DNA of 64,000 nucleotides from positions 2,003,125-2,067,124 of the forward strand of contig CAVXXX010000001.1 in the NCBI GenBank assembly GCA_963765935.1. Reading direction: 5' to 3'. This stretch comes from JAMXLG01 sp963765935. GTDB lineage: Bacteria; Vulcanimicrobiota; Vulcanimicrobiia; Vulcanimicrobiales; Vulcanimicrobiaceae. Position numbers and translations under genes: made by a program. The notes below the pieces were generated by a model. That model ran no database searches and was not told the DNA's origin. It worked only from the letters and a program-made list of their open reading frames with translations. Position 1 is the first letter of the stretch. Every line of letters begins with the position of its first letter. Below, one piece after another: positions 31,715 through 41,424 of the stretch.

Positions 31715-33763
31715 ATGGCGGCCAACAAATTTAAGCTCGTCTCTCCCTATGCGCTTGCCGGCGATCAGCCGAAGGCGACGGATACCCTGGCTGAGGGGAC
31801 GCTCCGGGGCGACCGCGCGCAGACGCTCCTGGGTGTGACGGGAAGCGGAAAGACGATGGCGATGGCGCGCGTCATCGAGCTCGTGCAGAAGCCGACGCTC
31901 GTGCTCTGCCACAACAAGACGCTCGCCGCGCAGTTGTGCGCCGAGTTCCGGGAGTTCTTCCCTGAAAACGCGGTCGAGTATTTCGTCTCGTACTTCGATT
32001 ATTACCAACCGGAAGCGTACGTCCCATCGACCGACACGTACATCGAGAAGGACTCGTCGATCAACGATGAGATCGAGCGCCTGCGCCACTCCGCCACGCA
32101 GTCGCTGCTCACGCGCCCGGATACGTTGATCGTCGCGTCGGTTTCGTGCATCTATGGTTTAGGCTCGCCGTCGGATTACATGGAGATGTCGGCGCGCGTG
32201 CGCGTCGGCGACGAGATGGACCGCGACGTATTGTTGCGCAAGCTCGTCGACATGCAGTACCGCCGTAACGATTTGAATCTGACGCGCGGCATGTTCCGCG
32301 TGCGCGGCGACGTGCTCGAATTCGTCGGCGTCGACGAAGAGCTGGTGCACCGCATTGAATTCTTCGGGGATCAGATCGATGCGATCAACGTCGTGAACCT
32401 CATGACCGGGGAGTACGTCGAGAGCAAGGACGAGCTGCTGATCTTCCCCGCAAAGCACTTCATCACGCCCGAAGAGAAGCTGCACCGCGCAATCAATTCG
32501 ATCGAAATCGAGCTCGAAGAGCGCCTCAAGTATTTCAAAGATCACGGCAAGTTGCTCGAAGCGCAGCGATTGGAGATGCGCACGCGCTACGACCTCGACA
32601 TGCTCCGCGAAGTCGGCTACTGCAACGGCATCGAAAACTATTCGCGTCACTTGACCGGGCGTGAGCCGGGATCGACGCCCTGGTGTTTGCTGGACTTCTT
32701 CCCGACGGACTCGTTGTATTTCGTCGATGAATCGCACGTGACGCTGCCGCAAGTGCACGGCATGTATGCGGGCGATCGTTCGCGCAAGACGACGCTCGTC
32801 GAGCACGGCTTCCGCTTGCCTAGTGCGCTCGATAACCGTCCGCTGACGTACGAGGAATGGGACGAACACATCAATCAAATCATCTACGTTTCCGCAACGC
32901 CGAGCACGTATGAAGTCGGGCGCAGTTCGCAGACGGTCGAAATGATCATTCGACCGACCGGACTCGTCGATCCGGAAGTCGATGTGCGTCCAACGCGCAA
33001 TCAGGTCGACGATTTGATGGAAGAGGTTCGCCAGCGCGTTACTCGCAAGGAACGCGTGCTGGTGACGACGCTTACAAAGAAAATGGCCGAGGACCTCACC
33101 GATTTCTTGCTCGAAAACGGGTTGAAAGTCCGCTACCTGCATAGCGAAGTCGACACACTCGAACGCGTGGCGATTCTACGCGATCTTCGCCTCGGCATAT
33201 TCGACGTACTGGTCGGCATCAATCTGTTGCGTGAAGGCTTGGATTTGCCGGAGGTTTCGCTCGTCGGCATTCTCGACGCCGATAAAGAAGGGTACTTGCG
33301 CAGTTCCACGTCGCTCATTCAGACGATCGGACGCGCCGCACGCAACGTCGAGGGTAAGGTCATCATGTATGCGGACGTAGTGACGGAATCGATGGCACGC
33401 GCTCTCGGCGAGACGAAGCGACGCCGTGAACTGCAAGTCGCATTCAACAAGGAACACGGCATCGAACCGCGCAGCGTTCGCAAGGAGATCCGCGATATTC
33501 TCAGCATGGTCGGCGCAACGGAAGAAACGACCGCGAAGATCAAACTCGATAAAGTTCCGCGTGACGTTGCAATGAAGATGGCGGCGGATTTGGAGAAGAA
33601 GATGCGCGAATACGCGGCGAACCTCGAATTCGAAAAAGCCGCGGCGCTGCGCGACGAGCTCATCGAATTGCGCAAGCAAATCGGTGGGAACGAATCGCTG
33701 CTCTTCCAGGGGAAGGCTCCGAAGATCTTCGATACGGCGTTGAAAGAACTCGTCGGACAATAG
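31715..33763 (+). CDS. uvrB: Excinuclease ABC subunit B
   Basis: Damage-verifying helicase-like subunit of nucleotide excision repair. Walker A GVTGSGKT is at about residues 40-47, the DNA-clamping beta-hairpin region is SYFDYYQPEAYVPSTDTYIE, helicase motif VDESHVTLPQ, motif VI QTIGRAARN, and a C-terminal UVR domain that binds UvrC (KKMREYAANLEFEKAAALRD). 682 residues, as usual. ATG at 31715 begins the conserved protein; the longer frame start at 31661 would overlap the regulatory site. No Shine-Dalgarno, consistent with a leaderless message. Confidence 0.97.
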   Translation: MAANKFKLVSPYALAGDQPKATDTLAEGTLRGDRAQTLLGVTGSGKTMAMARVIELVQKPTLVLCHNKTLAAQLCAEFREFFPENAVEYFVSYFDYYQPEAYVPSTDTYIEKDSSINDEIERLRHSATQSLLTRPDTLIVASVSCIYGLGSPSDYMEMSARVRVGDEMDRDVLLRKLVDMQYRRNDLNLTRGMFRVRGDVLEFVGVDEELVHRIEFFGDQIDAINVVNLMTGEYVESKDELLIFPAKHFITPEEKLHRAINSIEIELEERLKYFKDHGKLLEAQRLEMRTRYDLDMLREVGYCNGIENYSRHLTGREPGSTPWCLLDFFPTDSLYFVDESHVTLPQVHGMYAGDRSRKTTLVEHGFRLPSALDNRPLTYEEWDEHINQIIYVSATPSTYEVGRSSQTVEMIIRPTGLVDPEVDVRPTRNQVDDLMEEVRQRVTRKERVLVTTLTKKMAEDLTDFLLENGLKVRYLHSEVDTLERVAILRDLRLGIFDVLVGINLLREGLDLPEVSLVGILDADKEGYLRSSTSLIQTIGRAARNVEGKVIMYADVVTESMARALGETKRRRELQVAFNKEHGIEPRSVRKEIRDILSMVGATEETTAKIKLDKVPRDVAMKMAADLEKKMREYAANLEFEKAAALRDELIELRKQIGGNESLLFQGKAPKIFDTALKELVGQ

Positions 33764-33793
33764 CGCCGGCTCGAAACGGGTAGAAGAGGATCG

Positions 33794-34156
33794 ATGATTC
33801 TTACCACCGTCGCGATCGTCGCTCAAGCGGCAAATCCGGCTATCGAAGCTCCAACACCTCTGCAAGATGCGAAAGCCTGGTTTGCAGCGCTTCAGCAAGG
33901 GCGACTTGCAAACCCCGGCCAGTTGGATGCCGACATGGCGCAAGCGATGACACCCGCGGCGCTCGTCAACATTGCGTCGCTCCTCAAAGACACGGGTACG
34001 CCGCAGTCGTTCGAGCAGGTACAAACCCGTGCGGTGCAAAGCCTCACCATCTACGTGTTCAAGATCAGCTTTACAAGGGCACCTGCGCTGAATTTTATTT
34101 ACACGCTCGATGCGAGCGGAAAGATTGCCGGATTGCGTTTTACTCCGGGTGAGTAG
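33794..34156 (+). CDS. Small exported protein of unknown function
   Basis: 120 residues: a short hydrophobic N-terminus (MILTTVAIVAQAA) that may be a signal peptide, then a helical half and a C-terminal beta part ending FIYTLDASGKIAGLRFTPGE. The shape resembles NTF2-like or DUF3887-type small domains, but I cannot assign a family. ATG is preceded by AGAAGAGG. It starts 30 bases after uvrB and ends 3 bases before the mannosidase, so it may be cotranscribed with either. Confidence 0.6.
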   Translation: MILTTVAIVAQAANPAIEAPTPLQDAKAWFAALQQGRLANPGQLDADMAQAMTPAALVNIASLLKDTGTPQSFEQVQTRAVQSLTIYVFKISFTRAPALNFIYTLDASGKIAGLRFTPGE

Positions 34157-34159
34157 GCG

Positions 34160-36610
34160 ATGCGCCTGACGCTGCACGAACAGCGCCGCACGGACGCGCT
34201 CGTCATCCTGGAAACGTCGCTTCCGCCCTCCGTGTGTGCGCAACGTCTGTTCTATCGAACGGCAACCGGTGCACTGCTCCGTCTCGATAACGCCGTCGCG
34301 GGCGCCTTCGATCGCGAGCATCATGACGTTGACATAGCGCCATGCGACCGGGAGCGTACGCTCACCCTGGAGGTCGAACGTCGGGCGCTGCCTACGAATC
34401 GTCTTCCCTCGGGTGACGGCATCTTTTGGCGTCTGATGCTTGCGAAAGCCGAGCAAGAACCGCAGCAGACGATTGAGATTGCGGACGCGAGCAGCGACGG
34501 AGAAGCCAATTCGCGCGGCGGCTTGATTCTCTGGGGCCATTCGCATCTCGACGTTGCGTGGCTGTGGAATTATAGCGAAACGCGGCGTAAGGCGATGCGT
34601 ACCTTCGCAAATGCGCTCGCGATTGCCGAGCGTGAGCCAACATTTGTGTTCATGCAAAGCCAACCGCAACTCTATGCGTTTGTGGAAGAAGAAGATCCAC
34701 GGTTTTTCGGGCGCATCGCCGAAGCCGTCGCCGGCGGGCGTTTCGATCCGCAACCGGCCGCGATGTGGGTCGAACCCGATTGCAACGCGACCTCCGGTGA
34801 GTCGCTGCTTCGCCAGATGCTCCACGCACACGCCTATTGCGTCGACCGGTTCGGGATCGAACCGTCGATCGCGTGGCTTCCCGATACATTCGGCTTTCCG
34901 AACACGCTACCGACATTGCTGGGACATGCCGGCATTCCGTATTTCGCAACCACCAAGTTGCAATGGAACGACACGACGCGTTTTCCACATCCGCAGTTCG
35001 TGTGGCGCGGACCGGACGGCGCAAGCATCGTCAGTGCGTTGCTCGCCGCGTACGAAGGCGGCGCGGATCCGGCGCGCGTCGAGACGGCGCGAGAACGGCG
35101 CGAGCCGCTCGTCATCGGATATGGTGACGGCGGCGGCGGCCCAACGCGCGATCAAGTGCGCGTTGCCGAAGGTGTCGGGACGTGGCAACGCCCGTCGGAG
35201 TGGTTCAAGGAGTTGGAACGCGGTGCGTCGCGGCTGCCGGTGCATGCCGATGAACTGTATCTCGAGTATCATCGCGGCACCTACACGACCCATCACGATA
35301 TCAAGGCGCTCAACGCGCAACTCGAGCGCGCGCTCGGCGATGTGGAAGAGCGCGTCGCATGGTGCATGGCCGTCGGCGCTCCGCGTGATGCGGTGCATCG
35401 CTTGCGCGGTGAACTCGATAACGCGTGGCGCGTCGTATTGCGCAATCAGTTCCACGATGTTCTGCCCGGGACATCGGTGCGCAGCGCATACGATGAAGCC
35501 CTTGAAGAGTATTCACGTGCGCTTGAAATCATCACGTTCGTGCGCAAATCGACCGACGCGATGCTTCCCCGCGCTCCCCGTTCGGAGGAGCGGTTCTCCC
35601 GCGTCGAACCGGTGATCGACGGCGACGAGATCGTCTTCGACAATGGCGTCGTCGTCGCAAGGTTTTCCCAGAAAGGCGCGTTGCTGCACTTGAGCGCGAT
35701 GGGGAAACGCAACGTGGTTGCGCAGGCGAATCTGCTAGCGGCATATCGCGACCGTCCGAAGAAATGGGAAGCGTGGAATCTCGATGCCGGATACGAGCGC
35801 AAGCATTTGCGCGTTCGGCCGGCCGGATTTGATACGAATGACGGCGCGCTCAACGTGCGATTCGACGTAGCCGGATCGCCGCTCACCATGCAGGTATCCT
35901 TACTGCGGGACGAACCGTTCGTGCGCGTCGATGCCGCCATCGATTGGCGCGCGGATCGGACGATTCTGCGGCTAGAGAATTGGCTCGCTGTGGGCAACGA
36001 CCGCGTTCGTTTCGGTTCGCCGCATGGAACGATCGAGCGCGAGATGGAGAGCGAAACATCGCTGGGACGCGCTCGTTTCGAAGTTCCGGGACAGCGCTTC
36101 GCCTCGGTGTCGGATGACGACGCCGGAATCGCGCTGTTCTCGCTGGATACCTACGGTTGGAGTGCGCGCCGTCTGCCGCGCGGCGGCATGCAGCTCGGAC
36201 ATTCGCTTCTGCGCTCGCCGCGATGGCCGGATCCACAAGCGGACCGTGGAGAAATGCGGCTCTCGTGGGCCTTCGCGCCGCACAGCGGCGCAACGAACGG
36301 CGCGCTCGAGCGTGCGTGGGAATATTTCGCGATGCCGCCGCGCGTCCAGCTCTTCACGACGAATGACGACGCCGTGCTCGTCGCCGCGGTGAAGCCGGCG
36401 CAAGACGGCGAGGGTGTGATCGTGCGCATCCGCGAGTGCGACGGCGCGCAGCGGGCGGTTCGAATCCGGTGTGGCGCGCGAATGCGCTCGGTGCAGAGCG
36501 TCGACGGCCTGGAACGTGCGCTCGACTTGCCCGTCGCAATCGAGGGCGAGGAGCTGGTTGCGGCAATCGGGCCGTACGCCTTACGCAGCTTCCGGGTACA
36601 CTTTAGATGA
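34160..36610 (+). CDS. Glycoside hydrolase family 38 alpha-mannosidase
   Basis: 816 residues, cytoplasmic (no signal peptide). The zinc-site motif HSHLDVAWLW (His and Asp) is near residue 130, the nucleophile Asp is in WLPDTFGFP, and a further zinc His is in YTTHHDIKALN. C-terminal beta-sandwich domains complete the family layout. It removes alpha-linked mannose from oligosaccharides or glycoconjugates brought into the cell. Stop overlaps the HAD phosphatase start by ATGA, and the membrane protein follows in the same way, forming a tight operon. A secreted GH125 mannosidase is encoded at 7376-8743. Confidence 0.92.
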   Translation: MRLTLHEQRRTDALVILETSLPPSVCAQRLFYRTATGALLRLDNAVAGAFDREHHDVDIAPCDRERTLTLEVERRALPTNRLPSGDGIFWRLMLAKAEQEPQQTIEIADASSDGEANSRGGLILWGHSHLDVAWLWNYSETRRKAMRTFANALAIAEREPTFVFMQSQPQLYAFVEEEDPRFFGRIAEAVAGGRFDPQPAAMWVEPDCNATSGESLLRQMLHAHAYCVDRFGIEPSIAWLPDTFGFPNTLPTLLGHAGIPYFATTKLQWNDTTRFPHPQFVWRGPDGASIVSALLAAYEGGADPARVETARERREPLVIGYGDGGGGPTRDQVRVAEGVGTWQRPSEWFKELERGASRLPVHADELYLEYHRGTYTTHHDIKALNAQLERALGDVEERVAWCMAVGAPRDAVHRLRGELDNAWRVVLRNQFHDVLPGTSVRSAYDEALEEYSRALEIITFVRKSTDAMLPRAPRSEERFSRVEPVIDGDEIVFDNGVVVARFSQKGALLHLSAMGKRNVVAQANLLAAYRDRPKKWEAWNLDAGYERKHLRVRPAGFDTNDGALNVRFDVAGSPLTMQVSLLRDEPFVRVDAAIDWRADRTILRLENWLAVGNDRVRFGSPHGTIEREMESETSLGRARFEVPGQRFASVSDDDAGIALFSLDTYGWSARRLPRGGMQLGHSLLRSPRWPDPQADRGEMRLSWAFAPHSGATNGALERAWEYFAMPPRVQLFTTNDDAVLVAAVKPAQDGEGVIVRIRECDGAQRAVRIRCGARMRSVQSVDGLERALDLPVAIEGEELVAAIGPYALRSFRVHFR

Positions 36611-37332
36611 TGGGTGGGCGAAAAATCGACGTCGTATTGTTCGATTTGGACGATACGCTGCACGACGACACGGCTGCATTTCATACGGCTGCCGAAGAAG
36701 TGGCGCGGGAGGTTGCGGCTGAACACGGCGTCGATGCGATTGCGTTGAAGGCCGCGTACATCGCGCAGGCGGAAGGCTTTTGGCATCGTCTCACCGGCGA
36801 ACAGCTAAAGACGCGTCTCTCCGGCGTACGCGCACAGTTGTGGCGCGAGGCGCTCTCCCATTTGGGCATCGAGGACTCGACACTCGCAAACCACAGCGCG
36901 GTTCGTTACAACGAATATCGCAAGAAATACTTCACGGTCTTTCCCGGTGCAATCGATATGCTGCGCACGCTGCGGGAACGCGGAATGAAGCTCGGCATTC
37001 TGACGAACGGGTTTGCCGAGACGCATCGCGAAAAGATCGCGCTGCTGCAAATCGGTGAACTCTTCGACGCCGTCTTTATTGCCGATGAAGTTGGTATGCT
37101 CAAACCCGATCCACTGCTCTTCGCGCACGCGTGCACGCAACTCGGCGCGCCGCCGATGCGCGGAGCGATGGTTGGCGACCGCTACGACCGCGACATTCGC
37201 GGCGCGCTCGATGCCGGAATGTTTGCGGTGTGGCTGAAAGTGCGCGACGAGTCCATCCCGCAGGGGGCGCCGCCGCCGCACGCCATATGCCGGTCCATTA
37301 TCGAAGTTCCATCCGCGTTGGAGAGTGCATGA
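36607..37332 (+). CDS. HAD-superfamily phosphatase
   Basis: 241 residues. HAD motif I FDLDDTLHDD (catalytic Asp nucleophile and acid), motif II GILTNGF, the Lys of motif III in MLKPDPLLF and motif IV VGDRYDRDIRGA are all intact; a helical cap lies between I and II. Subfamily IA, as in phosphoglycolate phosphatase, pyrimidine nucleotidases (YjjG) and haloacid dehalogenases; the substrate is open. Translationally coupled to the mannosidase upstream and to the membrane protein downstream, so a sugar-phosphate role is possible. Confidence 0.85.
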   Translation: MMGGRKIDVVLFDLDDTLHDDTAAFHTAAEEVAREVAAEHGVDAIALKAAYIAQAEGFWHRLTGEQLKTRLSGVRAQLWREALSHLGIEDSTLANHSAVRYNEYRKKYFTVFPGAIDMLRTLRERGMKLGILTNGFAETHREKIALLQIGELFDAVFIADEVGMLKPDPLLFAHACTQLGAPPMRGAMVGDRYDRDIRGALDAGMFAVWLKVRDESIPQGAPPPHAICRSIIEVPSALESA

Positions 37333-38060
37333 CGCAGAGTGCACGTGATTTAGAAAGTACGTTCGTTCACGCGTGGCAACTGCTTACGCGCAACTGGGTG
37401 CTCGTGCTTCCCGGGTTGGTGGTCGCCGTGCTTTCGGCCGCAACGCAATTCCTCTTCGTCGTCGTGATCCTTGGCGCGTATGTGATCACCGGGAACGGAT
37501 CGGAAGACGCGCTCATCGCGTCGCGCGCGGGAGTTGCAATCGCAATCGTCATTATCACGATTGCCTTCGCGCTTGCCCAAATGGCCTACGTCACCGGCAT
37601 GGCCGGCGGCGCGTGGCAACACGGGCGGACGACGTTACGCGACGGATGGGATGCGCTCACGCACCGCTTTACGCCAATCGTACTCGCAGCCGCGCTCCTG
37701 TTTCTCATCGGGCTCTGCGCCGCCGTGCTCTCGACCGTGACGTTTTTGATCCCGCTGATTGTCTACGCCGTTTTCTTCATCTACACGATGGCCTCGGTGA
37801 TCATCGGACGCCGCGGGCCGGTCGATGCGATCGCAGAGTCGGCGCGCGTCGCGCTGCAGAACTTCTGGCCCACCGTTGGCGTCGTGGCCCTGATCCTTAT
37901 AATTTCCGCGGCCGGCGCTTGGATCGGAGACCTTGTCGGGCACGTCTCGGCGTTCGCCGGGTGGCTCGTGGCGGGAGTCCTCCAGCAAGTCATCGTAGCG
38001 TACGCGTCCCTCGTCGTGGCCGGAGAGTACCTGAAGCTCACCGACCAGCCGACGGCTTAA
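37329..38060 (+). CDS. Polytopic membrane protein of unknown function
   Basis: 243 residues with about six transmembrane helices; the layout and a conserved-looking GRRGPVDAIAESARVALQNF segment before the last helices resemble the DUF975 / glycerophosphodiesterase-type membrane domain families. Function unknown. ATG at 37329 overlaps the HAD stop (ATGA), so it is coupled to that gene. Earlier in-frame starts lie inside the HAD gene and are rejected. Confidence 0.65.
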   Translation: MTQSARDLESTFVHAWQLLTRNWVLVLPGLVVAVLSAATQFLFVVVILGAYVITGNGSEDALIASRAGVAIAIVIITIAFALAQMAYVTGMAGGAWQHGRTTLRDGWDALTHRFTPIVLAAALLFLIGLCAAVLSTVTFLIPLIVYAVFFIYTMASVIIGRRGPVDAIAESARVALQNFWPTVGVVALILIISAAGAWIGDLVGHVSAFAGWLVAGVLQQVIVAYASLVVAGEYLKLTDQPTA

Positions 38061-38106
38061 GCGCCTGCATCTCGGGACCCGTTCCGACGGGTTTAAGAAT
38101 ACTTGT

Positions 38107-41061
38107 ATGACAACCGGTCTCGACTCGATCGTTATTAAGGGTGCGCGCGAGCACAACTTAAAGAACATCGATCTTACGCTGCCTCGCAACCGTCTCATCG
38201 TCGTGACGGGACTTTCCGGCTCGGGTAAATCGTCGCTTGCCTTCGACACCATCTATGCGGAAGGCCAACGGCGGTACGTTGAGTCGCTTTCATCGTACGC
38301 GCGGCAGTTTCTGGGACAGATGGAAAAGCCCGATGTGGATTACATCGAGGGGCTCTCGCCGGCAATTTCGATCGACCAGAAGTCCACGTCGCGCAACCCG
38401 CGATCGACCGTCGGCACCGTTACGGAAGTCTACGATTATCTGCGTCTGCTTTATGCGCGTATCGGCACGCCGCATTGTTACAACTGCGGCCGCGAGATCA
38501 GCTCGCAGTCGAGCGAACAGATCGTCGATTCCATCATGGAATTGCCCGAAGGCACACGCTTGCAACTGCTTGCGCCGCTCGTCCGTGGGCGCAAGGGCGA
38601 ATACACGAAGCTCTTCGAAGAGATCGCGAAAGAGGGCTTCGCGCGCGTACGCGTCGACGGTGAGACGAAAGAACTCCGCGAGAAGATCGTTCTCGACAAG
38701 AAGCGCAAGCACACGATTGAAGTCATCGTCGACCGTCTGGTGATGAAACCGGACGTGCGCAAGCGTCTCACCGATTCGGTCGAAACAACGCTGCGTCTCT
38801 CGACCGGTATCGTGACGGTACTCACCGATGACAAAGAACTAACCTTTAGCGAGGCGTTCGCGTGCGTGTATTGCGGTCTCTCGTTTGAAGAGCTCGCGCC
38901 GCGGCTCTTCTCGTTCAACTCCCCCTACGGGGCGTGCCCGGCGTGCAGCGGTCTCGGCGACAAAATCGAGATCGATCCGTGGAAAGTGATTCCCGACCGC
39001 TCCAAGTCGATTGCAGACGGTGCGATCGTGCCGTGGAGCAAGAGCCTCGGCGGCGGCCGCTTCCCTTCGATGAATCCGTATTACTTGCAACAGCTCGAAC
39101 GCGTGCTGAAAAAATATCGCGCGAAGATGACGACGCCGATTGAGAACTTCTCCGAGGAAGTTCTTGACGTCGTCCTCTATGGAACCGATCGGGAGCAGGA
39201 CTTCGCGTTCACGTCGAAGGCCGGCAAGACGTGGGAGTACCGCTCGTCGTTCGAAGGCGTCATCAACAATCTGCAGCGCCGCTATAACGAAACGTCGAGC
39301 GATTACGTCAAAGAAGACATCGAAAAGTACATGTCTGCTTCAACGTGCCCCGTCTGTAAGGGCGCGCGCCTGAAACCCGAAGCGTTGGCGGTAACGGTCG
39401 GCGAGATCAATATCGATCAGGTGACGCGACTTTCGATCGAAAACGCCGAGAAGTTCTTTCGCGAGCTGCAACTCAACGAACGCCAAGAGCAGATCGCGCA
39501 TCAAATCGTCAAGGAAATACGCGCGCGGCTCGGCTTCCTGACGAACGTCGGCCTCAACTATCTCACGCTCGCGCGTTCCGCGACGACGCTCTCGGGCGGT
39601 GAATCGCAACGTATCCGTCTCGCGACGCAGATCGGTAGCGCACTCGTCGGCGTGCTGTATATTCTTGATGAGCCGTCGATCGGGCTGCATCAACGCGACA
39701 ACGACCGGCTGCTCGCGACGCTGAAAACGTTGCGCGATTTAGGCAACACCCTCGTCGTCATCGAACACGACGAGGACACGATGCGCACGGCCGACGTGCT
39801 GGTAGACATCGGCCCCGGCGCCGGTGCCGAAGGCGGCGAAGTGCTCACGGTTGGAACGCTCGCAGACGTTCTGCGCAATCCGATTTCGGAGACCGGCGCG
39901 TACCTCTCGGGACGCAAGTTCATTCCGATTCCGAAGCGGCGCCGCGAACCGCGCGGTTGGCTTGAAGTGAAGAAGGCGACGGCGAACAATCTTCGGGCCG
40001 TCGACGTGAAGTTTCCGATCGGCGCGTTTACCGCCGTGACCGGCGTGAGCGGCAGCGGGAAGTCGACGCTCGTGAATCAGGTGCTCGTGCGCGCGCTCAA
40101 CCAGCATTTGCACGGACAGCCCGCCGGCGGAACGTACGGCACGGTCAAAGGTGCAGAGCAGCTCGATAAAATGGTCGTCATCGATCAATCGCCGATCGGC
40201 CGTACGCCGCGCTCCAATCCCGCGACCTATACCGGCGCGTTCGACCAGATCCGGGAACTGTTCTCGCTCGTGCCGGACGCCAAGATTCGCGGTTACAGCC
40301 CGGGACGTTTTTCGTTCAATGTGAAGGGCGGCCGCTGCGAATCGTGTCAAGGCGACGGCATCATCAAAATCGAGATGCACTTCTTGCCCGATGTGTACGT
40401 GCCGTGCGAAGTCTGCAAGGGCAAGCGCTACAACGCGCAGACGCTCGAAGTGAAGTACAAAGGCAAGACGGTCGCCGACGTGCTCGAGATGCGCGTCGAC
40501 GAAGCCGCCGAATTATTTGCGAACATCCCGCGCATTCACAACAAGTTGAAGACGATCTGCGAAGTCGGCTTGGGCTACATCAAGATGGGCCAGCCGGCGA
40601 CGACGCTCTCGGGCGGTGAAGCGCAGCGCGTCAAACTTGCGACGGAACTCTCCCGCCGCTCGACGGGGCGTACATTCTACGTGCTCGACGAACCGACGAC
40701 CGGGTTGCATTTTGCCGACATCCATAAGTTGCTCGAAGTGCTGGAACGTCTGGTGGAAACCGGAAATTCCGTGTTGGTCATCGAGCATAATCTCGACGTG
40801 ATCAAAACCGCGGATTATTTGATCGATCTCGGACCGGAAGGCGGCGATCGCGGCGGTACGATCGTCGCTACGGGTACGCCTGAAGACGTAGCGCAAAATT
40901 CCGCCTCGTACACCGGGCAGCACCTCGTGCCCGTTCTTGGAGACGACCGCGCGCATGGACATCGCATCGTCGATGCAGCAGCGCTCGAACGCCTCGAGCG
41001 CGAGAATCTCGCAGCACTCGACGGTCTCGCGAAGGGTGACCGAGTCGCCGTCGAAGCGTAG
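38107..41061 (+). CDS. uvrA: Excinuclease ABC subunit A
   Basis: Damage-recognition ATPase of nucleotide excision repair; 984 residues, slightly longer than the usual 940-970. Two ABC ATPase modules: first Walker A GLSGSGKSS (about 35-43) and signature LSGGESQRIRLA; second Walker A GVSGSGKST and LSGGEAQRVKLA. Zinc modules are CVYC with CPACSGLG, and CESCQGDG with CEVCKGKRYN. The C-terminus has a roughly 40-residue charged tail. ATG at 38107 has no Shine-Dalgarno; TAAGAA lies 7 bases upstream. A small stem (ACCCGT/ACGGGT) in the 46-base gap may end the upstream operon. Confidence 0.97.
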   Translation: MTTGLDSIVIKGAREHNLKNIDLTLPRNRLIVVTGLSGSGKSSLAFDTIYAEGQRRYVESLSSYARQFLGQMEKPDVDYIEGLSPAISIDQKSTSRNPRSTVGTVTEVYDYLRLLYARIGTPHCYNCGREISSQSSEQIVDSIMELPEGTRLQLLAPLVRGRKGEYTKLFEEIAKEGFARVRVDGETKELREKIVLDKKRKHTIEVIVDRLVMKPDVRKRLTDSVETTLRLSTGIVTVLTDDKELTFSEAFACVYCGLSFEELAPRLFSFNSPYGACPACSGLGDKIEIDPWKVIPDRSKSIADGAIVPWSKSLGGGRFPSMNPYYLQQLERVLKKYRAKMTTPIENFSEEVLDVVLYGTDREQDFAFTSKAGKTWEYRSSFEGVINNLQRRYNETSSDYVKEDIEKYMSASTCPVCKGARLKPEALAVTVGEINIDQVTRLSIENAEKFFRELQLNERQEQIAHQIVKEIRARLGFLTNVGLNYLTLARSATTLSGGESQRIRLATQIGSALVGVLYILDEPSIGLHQRDNDRLLATLKTLRDLGNTLVVIEHDEDTMRTADVLVDIGPGAGAEGGEVLTVGTLADVLRNPISETGAYLSGRKFIPIPKRRREPRGWLEVKKATANNLRAVDVKFPIGAFTAVTGVSGSGKSTLVNQVLVRALNQHLHGQPAGGTYGTVKGAEQLDKMVVIDQSPIGRTPRSNPATYTGAFDQIRELFSLVPDAKIRGYSPGRFSFNVKGGRCESCQGDGIIKIEMHFLPDVYVPCEVCKGKRYNAQTLEVKYKGKTVADVLEMRVDEAAELFANIPRIHNKLKTICEVGLGYIKMGQPATTLSGGEAQRVKLATELSRRSTGRTFYVLDEPTTGLHFADIHKLLEVLERLVETGNSVLVIEHNLDVIKTADYLIDLGPEGGDRGGTIVATGTPEDVAQNSASYTGQHLVPVLGDDRAHGHRIVDAAALERLERENLAALDGLAKGDRVAVEA

Positions 41062-41070
41062 CCTTCGACG

Positions 41071-41424
41071 ATGACGAAATTTTCGATTGCGATGCTCGTG
41101 TGCTCCGATCTGGATCGCTCGCGCGATTTCTACCGGCGCATTCTGGGGTTGAAGCTCGTTGACGATCAGACGCCGCATTGGGTTGAGTTCGAACTCTCCC
41201 CCGGCGTTACGTTCGGTTTGCATCCGCGCAGCGAATTGCTCGCGGTACGTCCCGGGTCGTTGCAATTGGGTTTCAGCGTTGAAAACGTCGACCGCTTCGT
41301 CGCGGATTGCGCATCGATGAACGTGCCGATCCTGCAATATCCCTACGACGAGTCATTCGGACGCGTTGCGATCATCTCCGATCCCGACGGATATCCGATT
41401 CAAATCGGGACGCCGCGCCGTTGA
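41071..41424 (+). CDS. VOC-superfamily (glyoxalase/bleomycin-resistance fold) protein
   Basis: 117 residues, one paired beta-alpha-beta-beta-beta unit each half: SIAMLVCSDLDRSRDFYRRI at the N-terminus and ISDPDGYPIQIG at the C-terminus are typical. Members are dioxygenases, glyoxalases or antibiotic-binding proteins; which one is unclear. It begins 9 bases after uvrA and its stop overlaps the ligA start (TTGA), so it is cotranscribed with two repair genes, which may be simple operon packing. Confidence 0.8.
   Translation: MTKFSIAMLVCSDLDRSRDFYRRILGLKLVDDQTPHWVEFELSPGVTFGLHPRSELLAVRPGSLQLGFSVENVDRFVADCASMNVPILQYPYDESFGRVAIISDPDGYPIQIGTPRR

Noticed and set aside
33176..34831. 551-codon open frame on the minus strand
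   Set aside because: Antisense across uvrB, the small exported protein and the mannosidase; no domain, and those genes are certain.
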